From the NCBI RefSeq assembly GCF_900187985.1, contig NZ_FZOA01000002.1, positions 189,805-253,804 of the forward strand: DNA of 64,000 nucleotides, read 5' to 3'. The stretch's first letter is position 1; each line of letters starts with the position of its first letter. Positions 45,037 through 54,065 of the stretch are shown here, piece by piece. The notes below the pieces were generated by a model, which ran no database searches, was not told the origin of the DNA, and saw only the letters and a program-made list of their open reading frames with translations. The DNA is from Methylobacillus rhizosphaerae (lineage in GTDB: Bacteria; Pseudomonadota; Gammaproteobacteria; Burkholderiales; Methylophilaceae). A program made the position numbers and the translations under genes.

Positions 45037-45320
45037 TCCACTCCCGCGTAATTCTTGTTACCTTATTGATCTGGTGGGGCGCAGGTTATGTTGCCAGGCG
45101 TTGCCGATTCTACCGCTCAGAAACAGCGCTATAGCCTGCCGCTGCTTGTAGATGTTATTGGCTCATTTGTCATCTCAACCCTGACCCAGTGTCGTGTGAA
45201 TCATGGCTGTGTTGGAACACCGCAAGATACCGGATTACGTCCGGCATGGCATGAGCTGTCAGGCACGTACGTGTGTAGTACGCCAGATGAAAAGAGTTAG
45301 CCCAGGCATTTTTCTGCTGC
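45037..45320. other. intergenic, no supported gene
   Basis: A 70-codon open frame at 45088-45300 lacks a good ribosome binding site and recognisable protein features, so it is not called. No repeat or RNA gene is seen. Confidence 0.4.
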
Positions 45321-45632
45321 TCAGCTTAATTTGAGCCCGATAATCCCGGCGATGATGAGGCCCAGGCTGACGATGCGCAGCATGGTGGTGGGTTCGTTGA
45401 ACAGGATGATGCTCATGATGGCGGTACCGACTGCGCCTATGCCTACCCAGACGGCGTAGGCTGTGCCCACAGGCAGGGAACGCATGGCAAAACTCAGCAG
45501 GACGACGCTCAGCACCATGGCGATGATGGTGGCGACGCTGGGCCAGAGACGGCTGAAGCCATCGGTATATTTAAGCCCGATTGCCCAGACAACTTCGAGC
45601 ACGCCTGCGATGGTGAGAATAAGCCAAGCCAT
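45321..45632 (-). CDS. sugE: SMR family exporter, SugE/Gdx-like
   Basis: 103 residues with four membrane helices: [23 protein letters not shown] (with the essential Glu), [40 protein letters not shown] and [18 protein letters not shown]. The start was moved to MAWLIL, which has AAGGATA upstream. WAIGLKYT and the [12 protein letters not shown] motif match the SugE branch, whose best-known members export guanidinium. I looked for a guanidine riboswitch in the upstream minus strand and did not find one I could support. Confidence 0.92.
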   Translation of the reverse strand: MAWLILTIAGVLEVVWAIGLKYTDGFSRLWPSVATIIAMVLSVVLLSFAMRSLPVGTAYAVWVGIGAVGTAIMSIILFNEPTTMLRIVSLGLIIAGIIGLKLS

Positions 45633-45833
45633 GAAATATCCTTGAGTATGCAACGCTATGATTGCTGTTGAGTGTTGTTGTAGGTGAGGATTTTATCGCA
45701 TTGGTTTACTGTGCGTCTTGAGGATAGAGATTAACAGCGCCTTTTCTTTCAGGCCATTACCTTAAGGCGGGAGGCTGATTGGTTAGGCTCCGTTAACAGT
45801 AGCCGCAGCTGGGCTATCACCATACTTTACTTC

Positions 45834-45960
45834 TTACTTCGATTGAGCCACATCTGCTTCCAGCAGCATCCGTACATAACGGGTATATGGCACGCCTTTA
45901 CGTTCTGCTTTTGCTTTGATGGTTGTTGGGGTTTTCTGGCATTAACGCCACACGGTACAT
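45834..45960 (-). pseudogene. relic of a ribbon-helix-helix (CopG/BrnA-like) antitoxin
   Basis: Minus strand gives MYRVALMPENPNN and then, in the next frame, IKAKAERKGVPYTRYVRMLL followed by EADVAQSK and a stop. The second part has the typical second-helix pattern of small RHH antitoxins (KAKAERxGxPYTRxxRMLLE). The total is 127 bases, so the two parts are one base out of frame. No toxin gene is visible beside it. Confidence 0.5.
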
Positions 45961-46105
45961 CTTTGCCTTCTGTCCTGCCCGATAGAAATTCCTACATTGA
46001 TATCAGGCATCCCTGTCAGATTCTTGTTTTCCCGGGAGGTAGTATGGAGTTCATGCTCACGCTGAAGGCGTGATTTCACATGAATCCTTACCGGAGGAGC
46101 CTGTC
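45961..46105. other. leader of the zinc-ribbon gene
   Basis: No gene seen. CCGGAGGAG lies just before the ATG of the following gene. Confidence 0.4.
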
Positions 46106-46339
46106 ATGGGAACTTGTAGCTTATGTGGTAATGAATACGATAAGTCTTTCACTATCCAGAAGGGTGGCGAAAGCCGTGTTTTTGACAGTTTTGAGTGTGC
46201 GATTCAGGCCATGGCACCTGTCTGTGCGCATTGTCATTGCCGCATTATCGGACATGGTGTTGAGGCTGGCGGGGTGTTCTATTGCTGCGCGCATTGCGCA
46301 GGAAAGGCCGGACATCAGGAGATCAGGGATCGGGCGTAG
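46106..46339 (+). CDS. small cysteine-rich zinc-binding-type protein
   Basis: 77 residues from MGTCSLCGNEYDKSF, with CCGGAGGAG upstream. Three paired-cysteine or Cys-His knuckles are visible: CSLCG, then CAHCHCRIIGHG, then FYCCAHCAGKAGH. The central FDSFECAIQAMAP is conserved in a widespread uncharacterised proteobacterial family. Probably binds zinc; role unknown. The next gene (DUF3008) follows after 29 bases. Confidence 0.82.
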   Translation: MGTCSLCGNEYDKSFTIQKGGESRVFDSFECAIQAMAPVCAHCHCRIIGHGVEAGGVFYCCAHCAGKAGHQEIRDRA

Positions 46340-46368
46340 TAGCGTGGTTTATCTTGAAGGAGTTCATC

Positions 46369-46557
46369 ATGCCAGCAAAATCACAGGCACAGCAAAAGGC
46401 GGCGGGTGCTGCTTTGGCGGCAAAACGCGGGGATATCAAGAAAAGCGAGCTTCAGGGGGCTTCGCGCTCCATGGAGAAATCAATGACTGAGGAAGAATTG
46501 CGCGAGTTGGCCTCCACCTCGCGCAAGGGCAAGCCTGAACATAGCAGCAAGAAATAG
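46369..46557 (+). CDS. DUF3008 family small protein
   Basis: 62 residues: MPAKSQAQQKAAGAALAAKRG, then KSELQGASRSMEKSMTEEEL and RELASTSRKGKPEHS. GAAGGAG precedes ATG. This lysine-rich small family is widespread in proteobacteria, often in stress-type gene sets; no function is known. Soluble, no membrane segment. Confidence 0.85.
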   Translation: MPAKSQAQQKAAGAALAAKRGDIKKSELQGASRSMEKSMTEEELRELASTSRKGKPEHSSKK

Positions 46558-46583
46558 GCGGTGTGTGGTTGCTGGCTTCCGTG

Positions 46584-49500
46584 TTATACCTCGTTGCGCT
46601 TCTCAAACCGGCCCAGGTGCAGCATGAGGGTGGGCATGATCAGCAGGTTGAGGATGGTGGAGGTGACCAGGCCACCGACGATGATGGTGGCCATGGGGCC
46701 TTCGATTTCGCGGCCTGGTTCTCCGCTGCCGATTGCCAGTGGCAGCAGGCCAAGCCCTGTAACCAGTGCAGTCATGAGGATGGAGGGCAGCCGCTCGGAA
46801 GCACCACGGATGGCGGTTTCGAGGTTCCAGGCCAGGCCTTCATGGTCGACCAGGTGCTGGTAGTGGGATAGCAGCATGATGGAGTTGCGCAGGGTGATGC
46901 CAAACAGGGTGACGAAGCCGACCATGGAGCCTATGGATATCCAGCCGCCTGCCATGATGACGGCAAAGATGCCGCCTATCAGGGCGAATGGCAGGTTCAG
47001 GAAGGTGAGGGCCAGGTTGCGCAGGTTGCCCAGTGCCATATACAGCATGAGGAATACGCCGCCGAATGCCAGCAGGGAATGGATGATGAGTTCCTGGCGC
47101 GATTCACCGCCTGCCTGGGCTTCACCGCTGAAGGCCAGGTAGTTGCCGGGTGAGAGGGTGACGTCGGTTTTGATTTTCTGCCGGGCGCGTTCGTAAAATG
47201 CTTGTACGTCACCATCCTTCAGGTTGGCTGTGACGGTCTGGATGCGTTTTCCGCCTTGATGCAGAATTTTGGATTGGCCGTTTTCCTGGCGGATATCGGC
47301 AATGTCCTTGAGTTGCAACATGCGGCCTTCGATGTTGCGCAGAGGCAGTTTTCCGACTTGCAGGATATTGGCACGTGCTTCCGGTGCCAACACCACGGCG
47401 ACGCCAATAACGCGATTGCCTTGGTAAACCTGGGTGAGAGGCAGGCTTTCATAGGCAAGGCGGATGGTATCCAGCACATCATTGGGGTGCAGGCCGAATT
47501 GTAGTAGTTTTTCCGGCAGCAGGCGGATGACGAGTTGAGGGGCGCCAGGCGGTGACTGGATCATGACATCGGTTGCTCCCGGTGTCTGGGAGAGGGCTGC
47601 TGCTACTGCTGTTGCGTCCCGGCTCAGGCTGTCGAGGTCACGCCCGAAAATGTTGATGACCAAGGCAGCGGCATAGCCGGAAATGGTTTCTTCTATACGT
47701 TCGGTGAGGAAGGTATTGATGGCAAAATTGACGCCGACAAAGCCAGGGTAACCCGGGCCATCGTCATCTGCGCCGGACAGTTTTTCCCGGATATCTTCGA
47801 GAATGCGGCGTTGCTCTGCTCCTGAGGCCGGGCCGAGCTCAATTTCAAATTCGCTATAGTGGGTGCCAAAGGTATCTGCTGCATTGGGCGCGCGACCTAC
47901 CCATTGGGCGACTGAGCGTATGCCTTCTATGCTTCTCAGGACTTCCGTGACTTTCTGCCCGATACGCAGCGATTCTTTTTCCGAGGTGCCGGGTACGGCG
48001 GTCATGTGCATGATGTAATGACCTTCGTACAGGCTGGGAATGAATTCTGTCTTGAACAGCGGCAGTGTGGTCAGCCCAAGTGCGATGAACATCAGGGTGG
48101 CGCCCAGCAGCATTTTGTAATGTTGCTCTATGTGCTGCAGGCAGCGTATGTAGTAGCGCTTGATAATGCGAATCAGCGGGGAATCCTCGGTTTTGAGGTT
48201 GGCTGATGCTCCCATCATCAGGTAGCAGAGAGCTGGGGTGATGGTCAGGGCAATGACCAGGGAGGCCATGATGGCGGTAATGTAGGCCATGCCTAGCGGG
48301 GCAAACAGTTTTCCGGCCACGCCGCCTATGGTCAGTAATGGCACGAATACAAGGGTAACGATAAAGGTGGCGTAGACCACGGAGCTGCGCACTTCCATGG
48401 ATGCCTTGAACACGACTTCATGCAGTGGGGCAGGGGTCGGCAGCAGGCGGTTCTCGCGGATGCGGCGGAAGATGTTTTCCGAATCGATGATGGCATCATC
48501 CACGACTTCACCCAGGGCAATGGCCAGCCCACCCAGCACCATGATGTTGAGACCGATGCCAAAGTGCTGCAGCACGATGATGGCTGCCAGCAGTGACAGG
48601 GGAATGGCCGTGGCGGAAATAAAGGCGGCGCGGACATTGAACAGAAACAGGAATAATACGGTAATCACCAGCAGCGAACCGATGAGGATGTCGATCTTGA
48701 CGCTGGAAATGGCTACCTCGATAAAGTTGGCCGGGCGGAAGAGTTGCGGGTGCAGGATGACTTCCTTGCCATCCAATATGGGGCCAAGTTCTTCCAGTGC
48801 TGCTTCGACGGCCTGTGTGACGCCTCTGGTGTTGGCTCCCAGTTGTGATTGTATGGAGAGATAAATGCCGGTTTTGCCATCAATGGCCGCTGCGCTGATG
48901 GAAGGGACGGCGCCTTCCACGACATTGCCGATATCGGCAACACGCAAGGTTTGACCAGAGGCATGCAGCAGGGTAGTGCGTGCAAGCTGTTGTGGTGTGG
49001 TTGACTGGCCCTCGGTGTTGATGATGATGCGCTGGTTGTTGTTTTCAATAAAGCCTGCACCGCGAATGCCCGTGCTGAGGCTGATGGCGCTGGCGACTTC
49101 CTGCAGGGAGAGGTTGTAGCGCACCAGTTTAGCAGGGTCTACCTGGATCTGGAGCTGGCGGACTTCGCCGCCGAATACGTTGACGTCAGCCACGCCTTCC
49201 ACTGCCATCAAGTGCGGCTTGATGCTCCAGTCCACCAGTGTGCGCAGTTCGTTCAGGGATCTGACATCTGAAGTCAGGCCGATGCCCAGCACAGTGCTGG
49301 CAGATGAGGTCAAGGGCGTGATATTGGGGACAATGCCTGCAGGCAGTACGGTGCTTGTGGTGGCGAGGCGTTCTGCAACGACCTGGCGATTGCGGTAGAT
49401 ATCCGTGGATTCGTCGAAAATGACGGTGATGACTGACAGGCCAGGAATGGATTGCGAACGCAGGCTGTTGATCCCTACGGTGCCGGCAATGCTGTGTTCC

Positions 49501-49706
49501 AGTGGCTGGGTGACCAGCGCTTCCACCAGTTCGGCGGAGAGACCGGGAGATTCTGTCTGGATGACCAGTTGTGTCGGGGCGAACTCCGGGAATACGTCCA
49601 GGTGGCTGTGCACGGTTTTATACACGCCGTAGAGGACGATCATGAGCGCGAGGACGATCATGACGCCGCTATGACGGATGGAAAAGCGGATCAGGGCTGA
49701 CATCAT
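46584..49706 (-). CDS. RND efflux permease, CzcA/CusA (heavy-metal) family
   Basis: 1040-residue proton antiporter of the inner membrane with twelve membrane segments and two large periplasmic loops. N-terminal VYKTVHSHLDVFPEFAPTQLVIQTE and the fourth-helix block LGGLAIALGEVVDDAIIDSEN show the HME class, but the two adjacent Asp with Gly-Glu before them differ from the CzcA DG and CusA DAA signatures, so substrate is not certain (HME3-like by that block). Works with the adaptor and outer membrane channel genes downstream in the leftward order channel-adaptor-pump. Confidence 0.92.
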   Translation of the reverse strand: MMSALIRFSIRHSGVMIVLALMIVLYGVYKTVHSHLDVFPEFAPTQLVIQTESPGLSAELVEALVTQPLEHSIAGTVGINSLRSQSIPGLSVITVIFDESTDIYRNRQVVAERLATTSTVLPAGIVPNITPLTSSASTVLGIGLTSDVRSLNELRTLVDWSIKPHLMAVEGVADVNVFGGEVRQLQIQVDPAKLVRYNLSLQEVASAISLSTGIRGAGFIENNNQRIIINTEGQSTTPQQLARTTLLHASGQTLRVADIGNVVEGAVPSISAAAIDGKTGIYLSIQSQLGANTRGVTQAVEAALEELGPILDGKEVILHPQLFRPANFIEVAISSVKIDILIGSLLVITVLFLFLFNVRAAFISATAIPLSLLAAIIVLQHFGIGLNIMVLGGLAIALGEVVDDAIIDSENIFRRIRENRLLPTPAPLHEVVFKASMEVRSSVVYATFIVTLVFVPLLTIGGVAGKLFAPLGMAYITAIMASLVIALTITPALCYLMMGASANLKTEDSPLIRIIKRYYIRCLQHIEQHYKMLLGATLMFIALGLTTLPLFKTEFIPSLYEGHYIMHMTAVPGTSEKESLRIGQKVTEVLRSIEGIRSVAQWVGRAPNAADTFGTHYSEFEIELGPASGAEQRRILEDIREKLSGADDDGPGYPGFVGVNFAINTFLTERIEETISGYAAALVINIFGRDLDSLSRDATAVAAALSQTPGATDVMIQSPPGAPQLVIRLLPEKLLQFGLHPNDVLDTIRLAYESLPLTQVYQGNRVIGVAVVLAPEARANILQVGKLPLRNIEGRMLQLKDIADIRQENGQSKILHQGGKRIQTVTANLKDGDVQAFYERARQKIKTDVTLSPGNYLAFSGEAQAGGESRQELIIHSLLAFGGVFLMLYMALGNLRNLALTFLNLPFALIGGIFAVIMAGGWISIGSMVGFVTLFGITLRNSIMLLSHYQHLVDHEGLAWNLETAIRGASERLPSILMTALVTGLGLLPLAIGSGEPGREIEGPMATIIVGGLVTSTILNLLIMPTLMLHLGRFEKRNEV

Positions 49707-49717
49707 GATTTCAGTTC

Positions 49718-50770
49718 CTAATCATCGTTTTCATTGGTGATCTGGTATTTCAACTCTTCTGATAACAAGAGCTGGGCGCCATTGATGACAATGGTCTGGC
49801 CGATTTTGCCCTTGTCAGGGTCAAACCAGCCATTGTTGCTCTCAAGCTCGGTGCTGATAGGTTCGCGCGTGAATTTTTCACCTTCCTGCTGGCGGTAAAC
49901 CCAGGCTTTGCCGCCATACCAAACCAGTGCATTGTTGGGCACGAGCACGCCAGTCATGGCTTTGCTTGTATCCAGCTCCTGTGTGCCCAGGCGCATGCCC
50001 GCCCGCAGGTTGGCTGATGGGGCCATATAGAAATAGGTTTTGCCTTGTAATAGCGGATCGGCCTGTGGCGATACGGCCAGCAGGCGTGCCGTCACCGGAG
50101 GCAACTCGCTGCCGATGGGCGTGACGTTCAGGCTGGATGTGGGTTCTGCCTGCTGTGGCGGCAGCACAATACGCAGTAATACCTGTTTATATTCCAGCAG
50201 TGCGGTGATGTCAGGTGTCGGTTGGGGCGTGAGCATCCCGAGGCCCAGACGTTCTCCCCATTGTTGGCGGGCAGTATGGCGCAGGTTTTCCAGCGTGGCT
50301 TCGTGGGCTTGCAGTTTTGCCTGGTCGCTTTTATACAAGGCTTCTGCTGCGATCAGCATGCGATCGGAAATATTACGGTCGCTCTGGTTCAGCAACGCAA
50401 GACGCTCATAATCATTTTTGCTGTTATTGAGCGCGGCCTTGGCAACTGCCAGCTCGCCCAGGGTGTTCATGTAACGTGTGCGTAAATCCAGCAGGCCATC
50501 CAGTGCGACCACGCTGCCCAGCCCTGCCATGGTAGGCAGGTATTTTGATTCAGTCAGGGTTGCGGTACGGATGTCGCTTTGCTGTTGTGTTTCCGCGCTC
50601 AGGGTGATGGTGCTGATACCGTCTTCCGTGTTGACGCGCAGCGGGCTTTCAATTTCCTCTTCCTCATTGAATGCTTCAAACTCGTCTTCGCTGAACAGCA
50701 CCAGCAGCCACAGCAGTATGACGATCAGGCAGGCCTGAATAATGATGATGGCAACGGCTTTTTTATTCAT
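49718..50770 (-). CDS. RND efflux periplasmic adaptor (membrane fusion protein)
   Basis: 350 residues. One N-terminal membrane helix (IIIIQACLIVILLWLLVLF) is followed at once by an acidic run SEDEFEAFNEEEEIES (about residues 27-42), then LSAETQQQSDIRTA, a coiled-coil hairpin (LGELAVAKAALNNSKNDYERL) and beta-barrel regions. The hairpin is short for an adaptor, which normally carries lipoyl halves around it. The acidic run just outside the membrane could bind metal (inference). ATG overlaps the channel gene by 4 bases. Confidence 0.88.
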   Translation of the reverse strand: MNKKAVAIIIIQACLIVILLWLLVLFSEDEFEAFNEEEEIESPLRVNTEDGISTITLSAETQQQSDIRTATLTESKYLPTMAGLGSVVALDGLLDLRTRYMNTLGELAVAKAALNNSKNDYERLALLNQSDRNISDRMLIAAEALYKSDQAKLQAHEATLENLRHTARQQWGERLGLGMLTPQPTPDITALLEYKQVLLRIVLPPQQAEPTSSLNVTPIGSELPPVTARLLAVSPQADPLLQGKTYFYMAPSANLRAGMRLGTQELDTSKAMTGVLVPNNALVWYGGKAWVYRQQEGEKFTREPISTELESNNGWFDPDKGKIGQTIVINGAQLLLSEELKYQITNENDD

Positions 50771-52218
50771 GAAGTGGTTTCCTGAGAGTGCGCAGGCTGA
50801 CGAGGCGGATTGCTGAGGGGGTCCGGCATCGGTGCGAGGTTTTCCAGAGGCAGTTGCATACTGTCCTCAAGCGCGGCGGCATTGCGTTGTACCTGGTATT
50901 CGGCAATAAGCAGGCGTTGGCGGGCGATGACGTTCTCCAGCTGGAAAGTCACCAGTTCCAGGCGGTCCGCGAATCCGTGCTCAAAGCGGGTTTGGGCCTG
51001 GGCGGTTTGTGACTGCTGGGTCTCGTATGCCTGCTGTGCCTGGGCAAGTGCTTCCAGGCTGGTGCGATAACGACTTTTGCTGCTGTCCATGGCAGCAATG
51101 ACGCTGGCTTGCAAGGCCTCGAAGCGGGCAGCCTCGGTTTCGCGCAGTGCTGTTGCTTCGGCCACTGGCCCCTGATTTCTGTGCATGACATTCAGCAGGC
51201 TGTTGATGCCCAGTGACCAGATATGGAAGCCCTCTTCATAATTATAGGAAGGGAGGAGGTTGATATCAGGGTACTGCCGGGCAATTTCCAGTCTCAGTTT
51301 TGCTTCGCTGGCAGCGTAATTGGCAAGGCTGGCGCGGATATCCACGCGGTTGAGCAGGGCAGCATCCTGCGCGGCAGGGTTGAGGCTATTGCCAATATCC
51401 ACGCTGTGCGTGGCATTGAGCAATTGTTCTGTTGTGTGCCATTGCAGCCTGAGCTGCCGGAATTTTTCCAGAGAAAGACCGCTGTTGCTGGCCAGTTGAG
51501 TTTCCAGTTCACTGACCCGGCCCTGTGTTTCCACCAGGGTTTGTTTCAATTGCTGTGATTGCAGCCTGGCGTTGCTCAGCTCTACGCTGGAAATCATGCC
51601 GGCTTGCAGCCTGAGCGAGAGCATGGCGACAATTTCCTCGCGCAAGGTTGATTCCTGCTCCAATGCCAGTAATTGCTGCTGGGCGGCATTAAGTTCAATC
51701 CAGCTGGAAAGTAATTGATAGCGCAGGTTCCAGGCTGTCTGGGCAATATGAAGCCTGGCGCTTTCCGACATATTGGTGGCGAGGTCGATTCGTGCCTGAC
51801 GCTTGCCTGCGGTTTCTATCGGGATGCTGAAGCTGAGGCTGTAGACCTCGGGTACATCAGGCTCATTCCTGCGCCCGGCGCCTGCGGATATGCTGGGGTT
51901 GGGGCGTTGTGATGCCGTGGTGATGGTGGCGAGCGCCTGGCCAAGTTGCGCGCGAGCTACATCCAGGGATGGATGAAAATACAGTGCGCACAGCATCAGT
52001 TCGCGCCATCCCCATGTATCAGGCAAATCAGCATAACCTTCCTCGCGCATATAGGCGAGAAAGCCAGCATCCCCTGTGTCGTGCGCCCGCAACGAAACCT
52101 CTCCCTGCTTTGTTGCTAGCGGGTGAGGCTGATATTGCTGATAGCCGCACCCTGTTACCAACAAACTGCAAAGGATTGCCTTGGTCCATAATCCGGGCGG
52201 TTGTTTTATTTTTTTCAT
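50767..52218 (-). CDS. TolC-family outer membrane efflux channel (lipoprotein)
   Basis: 483 residues, beginning MKKIKQPPGLWTKAILCSLLVTGC with a lipobox cysteine. Two outer-membrane-efflux repeats of long helices follow (LDVARAQLGQALATITTASQRPNPSISAG; IRASLANYAASEAKLRLEIARQYPDINL). Member of the CzcC/CusC-type channel group and first gene of the leftward RND operon. The upstream minus-strand leader has GGCGGCG before the ATG, an untypical ribosome binding site. Confidence 0.9.
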   Translation of the reverse strand: MKKIKQPPGLWTKAILCSLLVTGCGYQQYQPHPLATKQGEVSLRAHDTGDAGFLAYMREEGYADLPDTWGWRELMLCALYFHPSLDVARAQLGQALATITTASQRPNPSISAGAGRRNEPDVPEVYSLSFSIPIETAGKRQARIDLATNMSESARLHIAQTAWNLRYQLLSSWIELNAAQQQLLALEQESTLREEIVAMLSLRLQAGMISSVELSNARLQSQQLKQTLVETQGRVSELETQLASNSGLSLEKFRQLRLQWHTTEQLLNATHSVDIGNSLNPAAQDAALLNRVDIRASLANYAASEAKLRLEIARQYPDINLLPSYNYEEGFHIWSLGINSLLNVMHRNQGPVAEATALRETEAARFEALQASVIAAMDSSKSRYRTSLEALAQAQQAYETQQSQTAQAQTRFEHGFADRLELVTFQLENVIARQRLLIAEYQVQRNAAALEDSMQLPLENLAPMPDPLSNPPRQPAHSQETTS

Positions 52219-52395
52219 CACGCCGCCGTTGTCCACTCCAATGGCAGATACTAACCGGTATAGTCCTGATGAGCAATTGACCCGCCGGAGGAAATCAGCA
52301 AAATGCAGTGGAAAGTACTTCCAGAATTGAGCGGGACTGCGCTATAATGCGCACCCTTGGTTGGATATGGCAAGTTTTGCTATCTGTCCGGGAAA

Positions 52396-52480
52396 GCGAA
52401 AGTGGCGGAATTGGTAGACGCACTGGATTTAGGTTCCAGCGCCGCGAGGCGTGAGAGTTCGAGTCTCTCCTTTCGCACCA
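52396..52480 (+). tRNA. tRNA-Leu (anticodon UAG)
   Basis: 85 bases with acceptor GCGAAAG/CTTTCGC, D-loop GGAATTGGTAGAC, anticodon arm CTGGA-TTTAGGT-TCCAG (TAG at positions 34-36), a long variable arm and TTCGAGTC T loop. CCA is encoded. A Rho-independent hairpin follows at 52520-52551. Confidence 0.95.
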
Positions 52481-52519
52481 TCTACGGTGGTGTAAAATAG
52501 CAATAAAATCAATGAAAAC

Positions 52520-52554
52520 AAGGCGCAATCTATCGGTTGGCGCCTTTTTTTACG
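52520..52554 (+). terminator. terminator of tRNA-Leu(UAG)
   Basis: AAGGCGC stem with matching GCGCCTT, then a long T run. Confidence 0.88.
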
Positions 52555-52817
52555 TCCTGTTAATGTGGGCTGGTAGTATTACGCGAGAACTGGCACTGGC
52601 ATAAAGCAAACGCTCCAATAAAACTTTGGACGATTTCTCGTAATACTCTCTACTATCATCATGCACAGATTTTCATCACTTTCATTAAGTGAAATCATCT
52701 CCTACATCCATTGCTGAATTCACCCACGCCTGAAACCGGGGATTGCTGACATATTATTCTGCAATCACTCCTTACCATGAAGCTTCGAATTGCTCTCATG
52801 TAAAAAGGAGATGGATG
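52555..52817. other. intergenic, nothing recognised
   Basis: About 260 bases without a gene or clear regulatory element except the AAAAAGGAG ribosome binding site at the end. Confidence 0.35.
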
Positions 52818-53099
52818 ATGAAAATCCCTGGATTATTGCTTTCTATGTCGATGATTGTCCTGGCGCCAGCGACTTATGCTGCAGACACAGCCGTTGATGC
52901 GCCTCCGGTACATCAGCAAAAACAGGATATGCCTGACTCTACAGAGCATGGCGATTATCTGGAGCCTCAGGATCAAAGCACGCAAGGGGAGGAGAGTTCG
53001 CGTGATGGAGCTTCTTCTGGCAATGCGCAGGAAAAAAGCAAACGCTTTGAGCAGGAGCCGGAACAGGGAGGCACCGAGGTTCACCAACAACCGAAGTAG
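52818..53099 (+). CDS. small exported protein of low complexity, unknown
   Basis: 93 residues. Signal peptide MKIPGLLLSMSMIVLAPATYA and then a mature part dominated by Q, E, D, S and G. AAAAAGGAGATGG lies before ATG (a second ATG three bases earlier is possible). No family recognised. Likely a periplasmic or secreted acidic peptide. Confidence 0.65.
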   Translation: MKIPGLLLSMSMIVLAPATYAADTAVDAPPVHQQKQDMPDSTEHGDYLEPQDQSTQGEESSRDGASSGNAQEKSKRFEQEPEQGGTEVHQQPK

Positions 53100-53156
53100 T
53101 TGCCGAGGTTCTGTGGCTGGCAGGCGCTGGTGGCCTGCGTTGCTATTGCTTTGCTC

Positions 53157-53411
53157 TTACAACGGCCTGCGGTAGAGAGCGGAGGTTGTGATGGATGTCG
53201 CGTATTCAGCGGCGGACACAACCACCAGTTCGTCGCTGGGGCCAATGTATTGGGCAAAGTATTCGTTGATCTTTTTTGCCGATGGTACCGGGATGTTCAA
53301 GCTCCAGATGGCATCGGAAAGTTGTTGCGCTCCGGCCCTGTCCAGTTCGAGCAGTAGGGCGTCATAGGCATGATCTTGTTTCAGATCGAAGTAAAGATAG
53401 TATGCAGTCAT
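53157..53411 (-). CDS. Cas2/VapD-like (SinR-type) small protein, unknown
   Basis: 84 residues from MTAYYLYFDLKQDHAYDALL with AGAGG upstream. Pattern of a ferredoxin-like fold: hydrophobic strand, helix, AIWSLNIPVPSAKKINEYF, and SDELVVVSAAEYATS. This is typical of an orphan family related in fold to Cas2 and VapD. No cas1 or CRISPR repeats are nearby, so a CRISPR role is not claimed. Function unknown. Confidence 0.62.
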   Translation of the reverse strand: MTAYYLYFDLKQDHAYDALLLELDRAGAQQLSDAIWSLNIPVPSAKKINEYFAQYIGPSDELVVVSAAEYATSITTSALYRRPL

Positions 53412-53639
53412 GATCAAACCTCTCTGAAGTAGGGTGAATCAAAGACTTTCTCTGGCAATGGGATTGCCAACGCTGTTCTGTATCCGAAGGAAGATTTCAA
53501 CATGAATGCCGGGATATTTCAATTGGGAATTTCTCCCTGATCCCGCATCTGAAGCGTACAGTGCTGTTTCTGGATATGTGCTTGAAAGTGCAGGAAGAAT
53601 AACTGTGGAAAAGAAGCGATGGCGCAGCGTCAGGCCGCA

Positions 53640-53664
53640 GAAAACCCGCTATAAGCGGGTCTGG
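53640..53664 (-). terminator. terminator downstream of the repeat protein gene
   Basis: ACCCGCT/AGCGGGT stem followed on the minus strand by TTTT. Confidence 0.7.
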
Positions 53665-53667
53665 TTT

Positions 53668-53832
53668 CTAACGGTTTTTATGACTCTGGCTACCCGCTTT
53701 CACATGTTGCTCATGAGTGCCGCCACGGGAGCTGCTACCCGCTGACTGAGGTTGGTTTTTGTGGCTTTGACTCCCGGCTTTCACATGCTGCTCATGGGTG
53801 CCACCTTGCTTGTGTTGCGTAGTATTTGCCAT
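53668..53832 (-). CDS. tiny hydrophilic repeat protein (GGTHEQHVKAGSQSHKN repeats)
   Basis: 54 residues from ATG with AAAGGAGACC upstream. Two near-identical copies of GGTHEQHVKAGSQSHKN occur, at residues 9-25 and 37-53, with a serine-rich spacer between. Very hydrophilic, no membrane or signal region. Such HEQHVKAG-type repeats recur in small proteobacterial proteins, often with stress-type genes. The DNA copies differ at several third positions, so both are under protein-level selection or old (inference). Confidence 0.75.
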   Translation of the reverse strand: MANTTQHKQGGTHEQHVKAGSQSHKNQPQSAGSSSRGGTHEQHVKAGSQSHKNR

Positions 53833-54065
53833 GCTTGGTCTCCTTTGGAGCCCTGTCCATACCATACGTTGCTGGATGAGTGATTGATATGAAGGCAGGG
53901 CCCAGTGGTTGAAAGCAACGTCAGTCCAGCTTATGCCACCCATAGTGAATCATTGATCCGTCATTGACTGAGAATGTTGTCAGACTTTCTATCTGCATAA
54001 GCCGGGCCAATATTTGGATTCAATCGGGTCGGATGTTTCTGACATCTAATCAGGATAAATGCGGC
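53833..54065. other. intergenic, nothing recognised
   Basis: No convincing gene, repeat or RNA; AT content and codon patterns give no reading frame with a plausible start. Confidence 0.35.

Noticed and set aside
45088-45300. 70-codon open frame after the tad terminator
   Set aside because: No good ribosome binding site, odd composition, no family resemblance.
45633-45830. Possible guanidine riboswitch upstream of sugE
   Set aside because: A GGCT...ACGGAGCC hairpin-like element is present but the paired ACGR hairpins or ykkC core are not; not enough to call.
46080-46490. 136-codon frame overlapping the zinc-ribbon and DUF3008 genes
   Set aside because: It is an alternate frame of two better supported short genes with their own ribosome binding sites.
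53157-53411. CRISPR system suggested by a Cas2-like protein
   Set aside because: No cas1, effector genes or repeat-spacer array are visible anywhere in the window.
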